From Perognathus longimembris pacificus (lineage: Eukaryota > Chordata > Mammalia > Rodentia > Heteromyidae), in the NCBI RefSeq assembly GCF_023159225.1, contig NC_063180.1:12495797-12559796 (forward strand): a stretch of 64,000 nt of DNA, in the 5' to 3' direction. Below the pieces are notes generated by a model, which saw nothing but the letters and a program-made list of their open reading frames with translations, did no database searches and was not told the DNA's origin. Position 1 is the stretch's first letter. Each line of letters starts with the position of its first letter. Below are positions 1 through 11,799 of this stretch, one piece after another. The position numbers and the translations under genes are program-made.

Positions 1-520
1 GTTATTGAGCATAAGTTGCTTAATTATTGCTCATGCCGTTGTGTTGACCTTAATCTGTCTCTTCGTGCATGGCTTAAAAACTTGCAAAAAAATCATGGTA
101 ATATTCTGAATTTAATCCAGCTGAAACTAAAAAGAAGTATTAATATAGAAAACTAATTTAGATACCATGTGGAACCCCTGGCTTAGAAACACCTGGCAAT
201 GACTTGGCATACTCAGAATAGGAGCTTCATCAGCTCTTTCTAGGCAGGAGTCTATGAAAGTCTTTAGAAGCAACTCTACCAAGCAAAATGGAAGGGTTAA
301 CTTTAATCATTTTAATCAAATTGAATATGTCGGTGAAAAACATGTAAATAAAAGTAGCACTAATATTGGAGATGCAGTATTCAAGATGGTGGCCATATAA
401 AGAAGAATAAAATTATATCCCTGGCAGAAAATGCATGGAACTGGAGATCGCTGTGTTGAGCAACTGAGCTAGGGTCAGAAGGACAGTAATAACATGTTTC
501 TTTTCCCTTGTGGATGAATA

Positions 521-581
521 CATGTGTATGTGTATGTATATGTATGTGTGCATGTATGTATGTATGTATGTATGTATGTAT
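521..581. repeat. (TATG)n/(TG)n microsatellite
   Basis: A run of TATG and TGTG units with few interruptions, ending in about seven clean TATG units. A second short TATGTG run follows near 640-655. Periodic His/Thr-rich reading frames on the minus strand here are by-products of the repeat. Confidence 0.9.
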
Positions 582-654
582 TCTAGCAGTTAGTGGAGAT
601 GGGGGAAATGAGATAACAGGCGGCAGTTTAAAATACTGTATATGTGTATGTGTA

Positions 655-985
655 TGAAACACCATGGTGAAACCTATTGAACTATTACCCATGTACTTGA
701 AAAAATGACAGTAATAGAAAGATGGTCCTGTCTAGGATGGGTATACTGGTGGGAGCAAGAGAGTAAAAGGAAATGGTAAAAAGACAGCAAATGTGGTCAG
801 AATACTGAAAGTACATGGACAGCTATCAAGCAATCAAGATTTTGAGATTGATTTTGGGAAAGGACAGAAGAGATGAGGGACAGTGAGGAAGGGAGTTTAA
901 TCAATGTTCACTACATGTATACATGGACCTGTCAAGATGAAATTCTCTACAAAACTAACTGATGTTAATAAAAAAAATAAAAGAC
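655..985 (+). mobile_element. probable L1 3' UTR fragment with A-rich tail
   Basis: The segment begins with a 'gtgaaacctattgaac'-type stretch like that at about 2955 in a clearer L1 3' end. It ends in an A-rich tail (AATAAAAAAAATAAAA) near 970-985. There is no open frame. The family is inferred from resemblance to neighbouring copies and the tail, so this call is tentative. Confidence 0.4.
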
Positions 986-1274
986 ACAAAGAGTTGGTAT
1001 TCCAAAATGAGGCATAATGTTAAGGGAGGCTTCCCAACATGAAACAGTATTTTAAAAATGCTTTATAGCATGTAATGACTCCATAGCAATAATATACCTA
1101 CAGTTTATATTGACCATTAAAATAATTGCAAATATTTAATGAAAATTTACTGTATGCCACATTGAGCACGTTGACAAATTCCTGGAATCCCAACTACAAG
1201 GATGGTAGAGATAGGAGAACGGTGATGCAAGGCAAGCCCAGGTAAAAAAGAAAATTATCAAATCCTATCCCAAA

Positions 1275-1408
1275 AGCTGTGCATGGTGGTGTACACCTCA
1301 TGTTCAAGGTACCTGGAGATGGAAATTGGAAGATAATAGTATGATACTGGCCCGGGATGGGGGGAGGGAAACACCCTGCCCAAAATATAAATTAAAAGCA
1401 AATAAAAG
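1275..1408 (+). mobile_element. B1-like SINE fragment
   Basis: It starts with GCTGTGCATGGTGGTGTACACCT, shown here only as the A-box-like start 'GCATGGTGGTGTACACCT', typical of 7SL-derived B1/Alu SINEs. It runs through a degraded body to an A-rich end (AATAAAAG). It is diverged and is probably an old copy. Confidence 0.5.
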
Positions 1409-1479
1409 GGATCAGGGTATAATTAAATTAGTAGAATGCTTTCCTGTCACATGTAAAACCCGGAATTCCTCCCCTACTT

Positions 1480-1835
1480 AAAAAAAAGGTTGAGGGGGAA
1501 ACTGAGAGAGAGGAAAGGGGAGACAGTGTCCACAAAAGATGTTCGCTTCAGGTCAAAGCCTCCTAAATAAAAATTTAGGGAAGGCGAACATCAAAAATAG
1601 AGAGACAAAGGATAAAAGATTAACCAATGCAACAGCAATACTTACAAAACTATATGGTATAAACCAACTGTGTAATTCATGGAGGGTGGGGTAGTGGGGA
1701 GGGAGTAAGGAGGGAGGAAAATGAGGGAAGAGATAACAAGTTGGATAAGAAATGTACTCACTGCCTTACATGTGAAACTTTAACCCCTCTGTACATCACT
1801 TTGACAATAAATAAATTTATAAAAAGAAAGAAAAA
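1480..1835 (+). mobile_element. L1 3' UTR end, plus strand
   Basis: A purine-rich tract (GGGAGGGAGTAAGG) is followed by 'gaaatgtactcactgcctta', 'cccctctgtacatcac', 'ttgacaataaataaa' and an A-rich tail. The same order recurs at 2510-2760 (reverse), 2890-3140, 5020-5125, 5130-5265 and 9185-9285. It is therefore a dispersed repeat 3' end. The polypurine tract, polyadenylation-like AATAAA and A tail fit a rodent L1 3' UTR. Confidence 0.65.
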
Positions 1836-1849
1836 TAAAAATAACAGAT

Positions 1850-2460
1850 GCTGGCAGGAATGCAGTGGAAAGGGAACACTATTGCACTGTTGGTGGAAAT
1901 GTAAACTTGCTTAACTACTCTGGAAAGCCAGATAGAGGAGCCTCAAAAGACTAAACATAGGGCTTCCTTATGATCCAGCAATCCCACTCCTAGGCATCTA
2001 GCTAATTGACCACAAACCAGGTTATGCCAGTGCTACCATAACAACCATGTTCAGTGTAGCATTGCTTACCATACATAAGATATGTAATCTACCCAGATGC
2101 CCCTTAGTGAATGAATGGATCAAGACACTGTGGCATAGATACACAATGGAATTCTATGCTTCCATCAGAAAGAATGACATTGCCCCATTCATAAGGAAAT
2201 GAAATGCCTTGGAAAAATTATACTAAGCAAAGTAAGCCAGACCCGAAGAAACATAGGCTGCATTTTTTCCTTCATTTGTAATATCTATAACGTGCTTATA
2301 AATCTACAAGTACACTCAATAGACAGCAAAAGACAAATAATTACATCTGCATATGAACAATTAGGCAGCAATCTCAATAGATGCATAGGGAAAACAGAGT
2401 TAATTCTTAGGAAAAGATTGAAAAGGCTTAATAGCTATGTGCATAAGTTCATATAAAATG
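1850..2460 (+). mobile_element. L1 fragment: end of ORF2 and 3' UTR
   Basis: It contains recognisable landmarks of the mammalian L1 ORF2 end in order: 'ttggtggaaatgtaaact', 'tatgatccagcaatccca', 'ctcctaggcat', 'gaatgaatggatcaag', 'acacaatggaattctatgc' and 'aagtaagccaga'. The frame is broken by stops and indels, so it is a dead fragment. The short open frame at 2199-2456 is a chance ORF inside it. Confidence 0.85.
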
Positions 2461-2509
2461 ATACTTATGGAAATAAACTCTAAGAAATGGAAGTAAGAGG
2501 TTTTTTCTG

Positions 2510-2890
2510 AATAATTATTTATTTATTGTCAAAGTTATGTACAGAGGGGTTACAGTGTCATACGTAAGGCAGTGGGTACATTTCTTGTACAATTTGTTAC
2601 CTCCTCCCTCATTTCCCCCGCCTTCCACTTTCTCTCTCTCCCCATGAGTTGTTCAGTTGCTTTACACCAAATGGTTTTGTAAGTATTGCTTTTGGAGTTG
2701 TTTGTGTTTTTTTTTTTTCTTTGTCTCTCAATTTCGATATTCCCTTTCTCTTCCCTAGTTCTAATACCAGTAAGAGGGTTTTTATTATACTGTTTTCAGT
2801 TGTTATTTTTTCTTTCCCTTTGTCTTTGGTTTATTCTTGTTTTGCTGTTTTTTATTCATTTCTGTAACCTTTAGTCTTGTATATAACTTT
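2510..2890 (-). mobile_element. L1 3' UTR end, minus strand
   Basis: This is the reverse complement of the element at about 1590-1830. It shares 'attgtcaaagttatgtacag', the pyrimidine-rich tract (the reverse of GGGAGG), and further in the reverse of 'gcaatacttacaaaac'. The T-rich start near 2510 corresponds to its A tail. The small ORFs at 2649-2874 are Phe/Leu-rich translations of pyrimidine-rich repeat sequence. Confidence 0.65.
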
Positions 2891-3145
2891 ATTTTATTTG
2901 GAGAGGGAAAAGAGAAGCACAGAAATGGTGGGACAAAAGGTGAACCAGTTCAACAGTGAAACCCATTAGACACTTTGTTGGAAAGAAACTATACAACGTG
3001 AAGGGGAGGGAAGTCAGGAGAGGGAATATTGTTAGGGAATGGGGGGGTGATACTGTTCAAAAGGAAATGTACTCATTACTCATGTAACTGTAATGCCTGT
3101 GTACATCACCTTTACAATATTTTTTAAAGGGAATGTGCTCTTCAC
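2890..3145 (+). mobile_element. L1 3' UTR end, plus strand
   Basis: It carries 'gtgaaccagttcaacagtga', 'agacactttgttggaaa', a purine tract, 'aaatgtactcattactcatg', 'gtgtacatcacctttacaat' and an A/T tail. This is another copy of the local L1 3' end type. A shorter variant of the terminal motif (3135-3200) follows directly. Confidence 0.6.
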
Positions 3146-3463
3146 CTAAGTTATGTAACCTCTCTGCATATCATATCTATAATAACAATTTAAAAATTGA
3201 AGATTGAGTATGCATTAAACATTGTGCTTAAATTCTTTCACTAAACACAGCATCTTATTTAATTCTCACACCACCCTATGTGATATAAATCTATTCCAAT
3301 ATTTCATTTGTGATAGAAAAGGAAAGAGAAACATGTTCCTTGATGTTAGTTTCAGGTCTATTTGAAGCCTAATCATTCTCCTAAGAAAAATGAGAATAAG
3401 TATATAGATGCTAGAATGACTAGATAGGAAGGAAGGGGAGAAGGGAGGAAAGGAAGTCGGGAA

Positions 3464-3510
3464 AATAATATAATATATATATACAATATAATATATATAT
3501 ACATACATAA
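3464..3510. repeat. AT microsatellite
   Basis: Alternating TA/ATA units with two interruptions. A low-complexity Tyr/Ile frame on the minus strand overlaps and is not a gene. Confidence 0.85.
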
Positions 3511-3515
3511 ATTTT

Positions 3516-3755
3516 GCTTATCACGGTGGCTTGAACCCAGGGCCTGAACCCAGAGCCTGTCCCTGAACCTCTCTGTGCTTGAATCTAGTGTTTTACTATT
3601 TAAGCTACAGTGCCTATCACAACCTTTTCTGAGTAGTTTATTGGAAATAAGAGTCTCAAGGACTTTCCTGCCCTGGCTGGCTTGGAACTATGATCCTCAG
3701 ATCTCAGCATACTGAGTAGCTAGCATTACAGGTGTGAGCCAGCATCGCCTGACAG
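3516..3755 (-). mobile_element. composite ID + B1-like SINE, minus strand
   Basis: Read on the minus strand, the right half (about 3640-3755) resembles a B1 body; on + this appears as 'gctagcattacaggtgtgag'. The left half (3516-3620) resembles an ID monomer; on + it appears as 'ggcttgaacccagggcctga' followed by 'ctatttaagctacagtg'. The same two-part arrangement is seen in plus orientation at 12,903-13,104. Confidence 0.65.
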
Positions 3756-4789
3756 GTTATAATTATTGATTTAAAGTAAGCAGATCTTGCCTTATTTGAT
3801 AGCAAATATTTGAATTCCAATTTCTTTTTCATTGCAAAGGTGATGTACAGAGAATTATAAAAGTCAGGTATTAAATACATTTTTTTATGAGCACTGTCAC
3901 TTCTTCTCTTGTAACAACCAAGGAAAACTAGTCCCCTGAGCTTTAGGACTTGTAAAATTTAACTGTCTTAGAATTTACTCTTAGCTTCTATAACTCCATT
4001 TTGGTGACTCCATGCTAGAGCACTGCACCCCCGCCCATGAGAATAATTCCCTGTGGTTTGACATTTAAAAATATATGTATCTCTTTTTTCTCTCTATATC
4101 TAGGTAGCAACCATAGTAATGGATTGTAAAAATGACCATTGTAATAGATTATAGAAATAATCATAGTAGTAGTCATAGAAATGAAATGGTGACTATCAGA
4201 TTGGTTCACTTATTATTGAGTACTGGATTGTTTTAGCCTGTTCATGCTTGCTTAGTTGATACTGGGGAAACATGGTAACAATTGTTAAAATAAAGTTGAT
4301 ATTAGGTCAACCTGACAATGAAATTCTGCTTCTCTATATGGCTTGCTTAGCCCATTTGTGATTTTCTTGTTGTGGGTGCGAGTCCTGGGTGGCCAGGATA
4401 CTGCACCCTCATTTGCATTCCAGATTCTTGTCAAATAATAATTCAAATTTCTATCTCTGTTACTTATGTAAATCTCAATAAGAAATCATTTATCCTGGAG
4501 AACTGCCTAAAATATGTACTCAACTTGTTCTTTGAAATCAATAGCACTTAATTAGAGAGAGCAGAGAGGCCTTTATAAATCCTATGTAACTTTTGAACCC
4601 TTTTCCTAACTCACACACACATTATCTTTATGTTATTTATATACATAAATGCATACACCCACACTAGGAAGATAGACAGATAGAGAGAAAAAAATAGACA
4701 GATAAATAGAATTTTAGAAGATCCACAGAGAAACCATTGAGTCCAGCATAGATTCTGTAGGAGACAATGAACACTATGTAGGTTTTTTG

Positions 4790-4990
4790 TTCTTTTCTTT
4801 TAAATAGCTTTATTATTTCTTTAATTAGTTGTACAAAGAGTTTTTAATATGTCCACTTGTGAGTACAATGCATCGTGATCAGTATCACCTCTTTCATCTC
4901 TAAATGAATCTTGTGGCCATTGCATCTTGTGCCCTGTAATCTCACACAGTCTAATAGGCACTCATCTTTTTCTTTAAAGAGCTCAGCATA
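4790..4990 (-). mobile_element. L1-type 3' end of a second subfamily, minus strand
   Basis: The reverse complement ends in 'tttgtacaactaattaaag', an AATAAAG polyadenylation-like signal and an A-rich tail. Upstream it has a 'gcattgtactcacaagtgg' stretch. This 3' end differs from that of the 1480-1835 group. The subfamily name cannot be given from sequence alone. Confidence 0.45.
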
Positions 4991-5019
4991 GCATCATAGC
5001 AGAAAGAGTGCTTTAAAAA

Positions 5020-5125
5020 GAAAAATGAGGGAAGAGGTAAAAGACTTGATAAGGAATGTACTCACTGATTTCCATATGAAACTGTAGTCCATCTAAATGT
5101 CATTTTGACAAATAATTTTTTAAAC
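5020..5125 (+). mobile_element. L1 3' end fragment
   Basis: It holds 'agacttgataaggaatgtac', 'catttt gacaaataat' and a T/A tail, matching the 3' end motif set of 1480-1835. It lies directly beside another copy (5130-5265). Confidence 0.55.
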
Positions 5126-5129
5126 TACA

Positions 5130-5265
5130 AGTTAAGGAGGGAGGGGAGGTGGGAGAAAATGAGGAAGGAGGTAACAAGTATGACAAGAATTATACTCACT
5201 ACCTTATGCATGTAACTGAAACCCCTCTGCACATCACCTTGACAATAAAATTGAATTTTTTAGAA
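5130..5265 (+). mobile_element. L1 3' end fragment
   Basis: The purine tract GGAGGGAGGGGAGGTGGGAG is followed by 'actcactaccttatgcatg', 'cccctctgcacatcacc' and 'ttgacaataaaattg'. It is a clear second copy in tandem with the preceding fragment. Confidence 0.6.
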
Positions 5266-6189
5266 AAAGGTCCAGTTAACACATCAAACAGGTCCAATGT
5301 GGTATGCAGGAGAATCAAGCAGAAAGACATTTGGTGGAGGTGGTTTCTTAGTCTGGAATAAAGTTCACCCAGGTCAGAGTAAACCATTACACTAAATCTA
5401 TTATACCTCAAACAGGCCAACTTGAAGCACAAGAATAACTACATTACAGTATTGCTAAACCAACACTGGATTTCATCTCTTTAAAATATTGACCAGGGAA
5501 GGTATAGCAGGAAATTGGAATAGTTTTCCTTCTGGCCCTAGTTTACCTTCGTACCACCCCATTTTTATGTTCTTGAGCCCTGCACTATCAAATCCGGTTA
5601 AGAAGGAATGTGGCTCCTTTGGACAGCTAAAGAAAGCAACCTCTTTCCCAAGAATAATGACATAATGCAATAAGCACGGGTTATAACTTTATGTGCAAAA
5701 TAAACAGGTCTTTCCCCTTTGTTTGTAAAAAGAAAATGCTCATAGTATCTCTACAGGATATGATTGATAAGGATTTTGCTTGTGATACTCCTTTCTAAAG
5801 ATTTTTACATAAGTATGCATTTCTAATGCTCATAATCAAAAGGAAAGAAAGACTATGAAGAGCATCAGAACAAAACAAATATTTTAAAATGTATGTATGC
5901 TCTTCTGAGTACTTTCAAATAATGCCATACACTTTGTAACAACATTTCAGCCAGTGATAGACCTTGAGATTTTTGGTGGTCCAATAAGATTCAAATACAG
6001 CCAAGTGAGGGGTGGGCCATAGGATCATAGGTTTATGTACCACTCTAAAATGCTGAAAAATCCAATCAGTACACAACGCAGAACATTCATGTGCTAATAA
6101 CTTTATGTGTGCTATTTCACCTCATATTCAGAACCCGGGGTCTGGGTGCTGCCACAGAACTTTTATGCTTAATATTTGTTTCCCACTTT
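5266..6189. other. no supported feature
   Basis: AT-rich sequence with only short, unconserved frames of up to 77 codons and no recognisable repeat core. I see no exon-like or promoter-like signal here. Confidence 0.5.
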
Positions 6190-6325
6190 AAGCCAAAACT
6201 ACACTTCTAGTTTTTTAGTACTTTTTTGGTAAGAGTCTCACAGACCTTCCAAGCTTTGAACCTAGATTCAGATCTCAGCCTCCTGAATAGCTAGAATTAC
6301 AGTCATGAGTCGTGAGCATCCAGGA
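6190..6325 (-). mobile_element. B1/ID-like composite SINE fragment, minus strand
   Basis: 'ccaaaactacacttctagtt' is the reverse of the ID-type 'ccagaagtggcgctgtgg' region. It is followed by 'gatctcagcctcctgaatag' and 'ctagaattacagtcatgag', the reverse of a B1 body. The copy is diverged. Confidence 0.55.
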
Positions 6326-7770
6326 CTGCCTACCATTTTAATTAAAGGGGATGGACCTCTGATATTTTTGAGCTTCAAAAATCATACCCCTAATTATATA
6401 GCTAGAATACACCAGGGCTGAATTTGACACTGAGAATTGTCTGACTCCTACAATCTGAGCTCTTCTACTTCTCAAACGGTAGCAATAGTCAATGAAATGC
6501 TTGCCATTCACATACCACCTGCCAAGTGGTAAAGAATATCTCTGTGTGTTGTGAATTATACTTGTGGGGAAAATCAAAGTCATTCTCTATCTCTTTGAAT
6601 CCAAAGTTGCCTACACTGTAGATGTAGCAGGTCTTATTGTGCAACAATAGGAGAAATGAGAACAAGGAGCTCAATGAGCCAATAATGAGCCTTTCTGAGA
6701 ATATCAGATGAGCACCTGGAGATGCAGTACCACAACACAAAGGCATGGATTTGAACATGGGCTTTTCCATAGCCTGGTCAGTCTTCTGTTACTTTGCCAA
6801 AATATCCTGAAGAAGAGCAATTCTTCTCACTGCAAGTGTACAGGTGCAAGCCTAGGGATAAGAACAAGACAGTATTTGGCTGGGATTTGCATCAAACGGC
6901 TGCTCACTGGCTCTGTACTGGAGACTATAGCTGACAAGGCCAAGGTTGCTGTTTCACTTCAGTTATATTTTAGGGAAAAAAGAAAAAAAAACGATTTATA
7001 ATTTGCTGTGGCTTCACTAATCTCTACCAGCTGTCTCACAAATGTCCAACTGAGGTGTCATGGAGACTGAGAACCAAAAGAATTACTTTCAATGGATCAT
7101 ATTTGACAGCTATGACTTTAGACTAATGAGATTTTTGATGGGTTTAGGCACCTGACATGTTTATAATGATGCTAATTTTCATGGCATGAAGAAAGCCTCT
7201 AATCCTACTCAGAATTAATTCATTCTTCCCAGAACCTTCCTGGAACTTGCTGTCTGACAACATAAAAACAGAAACAATGCATACACTCATGGTAACACTG
7301 AGAACAGAAGTGGACCCTTGACAAAGCAGAAATGCTTAGAGCCTCCAAAAGTAGAAGGGGGCTATAGTAGATGGAGGAAGCCACAGCCCCAAGTATGTTA
7401 TAGAGAAAAGTCTGTAATAGTGGGAGCCACTCCTCTCTTGAGATCTGCAGTTGCTCTATGGTTTCCCAATGCTGATAGGAAAAATTAAAACTAATTTAAT
7501 TTTTTGTTCTATAGTTAAGGAGCTCAGAAATCTGATATGGGTGTTACAGAGCTAAGATCAAATCTGTATCCCATTTGGAGGTTCTTGAGGAAAGTAGGTT
7601 GTTTGCTAGTCTCAAGAACTTGCCCAAAGTGTTTGGTTTATTTTCCCATCTTTCCTCTGTTTCAGTTGTTATATAACTTTCTCTGATCATGCTGCCTAGC
7701 TTTCATGATTATGCTAGATCTGTTTGCTTAATTTAGGATAACCTTCCATCTCAAAATCCTCAATAGCATC
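6326..7770. other. no supported feature
   Basis: Mixed-composition sequence without a recognisable repeat or gene. Overlapping frames of 81-97 codons at 6338-7001 lie on both strands with no family resemblance and are most likely chance. A short A-rich stretch near 6978-6992 may be an old retroposon tail. Confidence 0.45.
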
Positions 7771-7775
7771 AAAAA

Positions 7776-8004
7776 TTCATGAAAGGGCTGGGGATATAGC
7801 CTAGTGGCAAGAGTGCCTGCCTCGGATACACGAGGCCCTAGGTTCGATTCCCCAGCACCACATATACAGAAAACGGCCAGAAGCGGCGCTGTGGCTCAAG
7901 TGGCAGAGTGCTAGCCTTGAGCGGGAAGAAGCCAGGGACAGTGCTCAGGCCCTGAGTCCAAGGCCCAGGACTGGCCAAAAAAAAAAAAAAAAAATTCATG
8001 AAAG
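7776..8004. repeat. target-site duplication flanking an ID SINE
   Basis: The direct repeat TTCATGAAAG (7776-7785 and 7995-8004) brackets the SINE exactly. Extra A residues on the left could make it longer, but they merge with the A tail on the right. A perfect duplication shows that the insertion is fairly recent and complete. Confidence 0.9.
7786..7994 (+). mobile_element. full-length dimeric ID-type SINE (Geomyoid ID-like)
   Basis: The left monomer starts GGCTGGGGATATAGCC and contains an RNA polymerase III A box (TAGCCTAGTGG) and B box (GGTTCGATTCC), as in alanine-tRNA-derived rodent ID elements. A linker (CACATATACAGAAAAC) leads to a second, diverged ID monomer ('ggcgctgtggctcaagtgg', 'aggactggcc') and an uninterrupted A tail of about 16. 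The two-monomer layout with this right half is characteristic of ID-like SINEs described from Geomyoidea. The copy looks intact, including its promoter boxes. The 63-codon minus-strand frame here is spurious. Confidence 0.85.
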
Positions 8005-8039
8005 ATGACTCAGCTTCCCTTCTCACCACAACCAGATCA

Positions 8040-8255
8040 ATTTATTTTTTATTTACTTAAAAAAGAAAAAGGGCATAATCTCACATCGTATGTTGAAAAT
8101 AACAACAGTGTTAAACCACTTGTTTCCATATCTTGGCATTCATTTCAATGAGCATCATGTTATGTAATCATATGTACTTTTGAGATATTGTGTTCTTCTG
8201 CTAGGGAAATCCTAGGTTATTCTCAATGAGGGAATCTATAGAGTCTATCTTTCTT
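8040..8255 (-). mobile_element. possible antisense L1 fragment
   Basis: 'gtttccatatcttggcattc' and 'gtgtctggctcacttcactt' resemble antisense L1 ORF2-end and 3' UTR phrases. The intervening sequence is too diverged for a firm call. Confidence 0.4.
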
Positions 8256-8425
8256 TGTGTCTGGCTCACTTCACTTCAGCTGCTCAACTAAGATTATAGA
8301 TGTAAGCCACCAGTGCCCTTTTGTTTTGTTTGTTTGGTTAGTTTTTTGGGGTGGTGTTGTTTACCCGTACTGGAGCTTGAACTCAAGGCCTCACATACTC
8401 ACGTGGCTTTTTTTCCTCAAGCCTG
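8256..8425 (-). mobile_element. B1-like SINE fragment, minus strand
   Basis: 'ctaagattatagatgtaagc' is the reverse of a B1 body. Further along, 'gagcttgaactcaaggcctc' is the reverse of the tRNA/ID-type segment. A T-rich insert lies between them. Confidence 0.5.
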
Positions 8426-8548
8426 GAGCAAACCTCCACTTCCCATTTTCTGACCCATTTCATTAAGTTTATAAAGGGGATTATCCTTATAAAACTACTT
8501 GGGAGATACTGCCACTTACAGAACACAAAAAGGAGGAGGAAGGGTAGA

Positions 8549-8556
8549 ATGATGAA

Positions 8557-8591
<35 letters not shown>

Positions 8592-8601
8592 CGACGACGA
8601 C
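8549..8601. repeat. (GAT)n/(GAC)n microsatellite
   Basis: About thirteen GAT units followed by four GAC units. The isoleucine run in the minus-strand frame 8383-8730 comes from this tract. Confidence 0.95.
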
Positions 8602-9184
8602 AAAGACAAACCCTGTAGCAGAGCCCTCAATAAGACCCTTAGCCTTCTGGCTACACAGTGCTATAGAAAGCCAATAAGGTACTTCGTCCAGTTCCCCGTG
8701 GGAAGCTATTACCATGTCTTGGACTCTCACATCAGGAAAATACTGGTAAAATTGGACTGTGGAAAAGCCACACTAGTGGGAAGCAGGCATCTTCCCAGGT
8801 AGCCCAAGTAGACATTCTTGACCCACTCTTGGTCCGGAGAGTGTGCTGGGAGATCTCTCACCTGCTTAGTGTTTTCTGCTGGTTCAATGGTTCCTGCTAT
8901 GTTGCATCATCTCCAAAGGACGTAGAAATTCTGCACACCACTTACTACTGTAAAATAACCACTTTGTTTACTCACTAATAAGGATTTTGTTGCCTGCCTT
9001 TGAGAATGATGAAGTCAGAGAAGTGCTTATTGTTTTCATTATAAATGCTTCCATCATTTTTTACAATGTACTTTGAATAAAAAATTAATATGACTTAAAT
9101 ATAGTAATAGACAAAATAAATGGGACCTTTCATCTCATCAAAAACACAATTCCAAATAGGCCACAAATCTGTGCACAATGTTCC

Positions 9185-9285
9185 AGCGGAAACAAGTTGG
9201 ACAAGAAATGTACTCACTAATGTAAATGATCCCCCTCTGTACATCATCTTGACAATACAATTTTTTAATTAAAAAAATTAAGCTC
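9185..9285 (+). mobile_element. L1 3' end fragment
   Basis: 'acaagttggacaagaaatgt', 'ccccctctgtacatcatc' and 'ttgacaatacaatttttt' with an A/T tail: the same 3' end type as at 1740-1830. Confidence 0.6.
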
Positions 9286-11799
9286 CAGATTACTGGCATC
9301 CAGTGACATGCAAACCTGGCATACATTTCGGAAGACTCATCCCTATTCCAAGCTGAGAAGTGGAGAAAAATCATACTTTCAGGAGGAAAGGTGAAAAGCT
9401 GCAGCCTTTCTGGAAAGCAATACAGCAACACTGATTAAACTATAGAATAAAATTCAAGCCAGCAAACCAAGGACCAGAAATTCATTTCACAGAAATCAAT
9501 AGAAACCCTACAATTAAAGGCCTATTTTTATACCATTGTTCATAGTCCTGAAAAGCTGACATAAATGAAAGTAAATGATCAAGTGAGGGGAAAAGAGAAT
9601 ATATGAGTGTTCACTCACATACCTTTTAAAAGTATGAGTAGTTCCCGTAAGATCTTCATGAGTGAAAAAATAACAAGCTTAAGTGTGAAGAATCTCCTCA
9701 ACCCAAAACAGGTATTTCCTGACTCCCAGCTTTTTCTCACATACTCCCTTCCACTTAAAGTGTCTTATCAGCCTCTACCTCTGCTTGGTAAACCTTATCC
9801 TTAAGTGTCAGTTTGCTTAACCTTTGGAGAAGCATGATATGAAAATATGGTATAAAGTGCATCATCATTTGACTCAAAAATCTTATATCTCCAAATTTAC
9901 AATGAAATTATAAATACATATGCAGTAAATGAAATATATACAAGAAATTCTCTAAGACCCAAAATAAATATACATAAATTGAATTTAAATGTTTACAACA
10001 AATGACTTGTGATTTTTAATAGAATACTATATTTTACAGCAATTACAATTATGATGGAATTCATATCAAACACACAAAACAATCTTGGATATAATTGTTG
10101 TATGAATTGTCACTCATCAGTGACATATAAATCAGTTATAAATAAAGGCTAGTTACATGCAGTATGATCCAATAAGTTAAGCCTAACTGTGAACATATTC
10201 ATATTGGTTTTTTATAGAGAAATTGATATTTAAAAGATTTTCTGAAACATTTCAATAGTCATTATCTTTGAACATTTAAAGCTAATGTCCACTTTTTTTA
10301 AACCTTTGTTTACTGTTTGTGTCCCCTCTACCCAGAAATTTATACACAAAATTCCTAGCCCTTCTGATGAAAGTAATAGAAAATGGGATCTTTCGGGAGG
10401 TGAGCAGAAACCTAATTACTAAAGTCGATTCTCTTATGAAAGAAGTCCCTTAACACATAAGAACTTAGCAAAGAAAATGCCTGGAATTGGAACACATGTG
10501 TTTACAAAGTACCAGCTTTTCTGGTATCTAGGTCTTGGATTTCCTAATCTACTGAATTTTGATCAATAATGTCTGCAATTTATAAACTATTCAGGCCTGT
10601 AATAATTTGCTATACCAACCCCAAAATACTAAAATATATAGTATTTTAATTTTTCCTGGCCATAAACTACACTTTAGTAAAGTGATTGTGCTCCTTTTAT
10701 TTACAGTTACCTAATGTCAAATTTCAGAATGTCAAATTATATACCTTAAATTAATAAAATGATCATGACTAGCACCTAATGAAATGTATACTACTGTGTA
10801 TTTTTAAACATACTAATTTAACCTCACAACACACATTAATATGCCCATTTTATAGTGAGTGAAGTGATTATAGAAAAGCCACATACTTTAGAAAAATAAA
10901 CTGTGATATCTTGGAAGGATTTACAAATTTTGCAACTAAGCAAAGATAACAGAAAGTTTTCCCTTTAATACCCCTTACCTGATTCCATCAACAGAACATT
11001 TACCTGACATCTCTTATTCAATTGTTCATTTCCTAAGCATTCTGTATAGTGGTATGAAACTCAATTCTTTTTTTCCTGTTCTTAACTATGTAGGTCTCCC
11101 CACTGCGTTTTCTGTCCGCATTAAAAACAGGAAGACGTCATGTAATGTTTTACTTGGTTATGTTCATTTGCATGCACCAATATCTCTTCAGTTATAAAAA
11201 TCATCCTCTGCAAAATATTTGTTCATGCTGAGACACCTAGAAGGCAAAGAACATAATAAATGACTCCAAGTTTTAGAGCTTCAAGTGTTGTCATGTAGGA
11301 AAAATATGTTCAACAAACCCAGCTACCCCAAACCCAAGCACATCACATTTCAGAGCATGTAATGGAGGAGATGTAATTACTATGGTTAATTGGTTCCTAG
11401 CAAAATGTCACTGCAAATGAGAACTCATTAATAGACCATTTCAATCACTGGAGACACCCGGTGCTCTTAGGATATGCCCTGACTTCATTCCCAGGTTACT
11501 TCCTTCAATGAATAAGAAAATATAAACATCAGTTTATATATGATGACTAAAAATGCATTCTTTGCCGTTTCTATTTTAACAATCACATAAGTTGAGTCAA
11601 AAAGTCCACATGAGTTTTCTGTTTAAAAGCCTCACCTTTCAGCATTTAAAAAGCTGTGTAAATTCGACAATATACATGTAGACTAGCTTAACAGGATGAC
11701 TTTTCTCTGTTAATATTATTTTGAAATGTGTAAAAATCTAATCAGACTGATGGGATTCTCTTATATCAGGACTCTCCCACAGTCCATGGCAGAGACTCA
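9286..11799. other. no supported feature (AT-rich intergenic)
   Basis: A strongly AT-rich stretch of 2.5 kb. Only short frames (up to 97 codons, spanning 9138-9431 and 9607-9804) are present and none resembles a known family. I saw no clear SINE, LTR or L1 core. It probably contains old, unrecognisable repeats. Confidence 0.5.

Noticed and set aside
3464..4209. Small minus-strand frames of 64-80 codons near the AT microsatellite
   Set aside because: They are low-complexity or chance frames overlapping repeats, with no conserved features.
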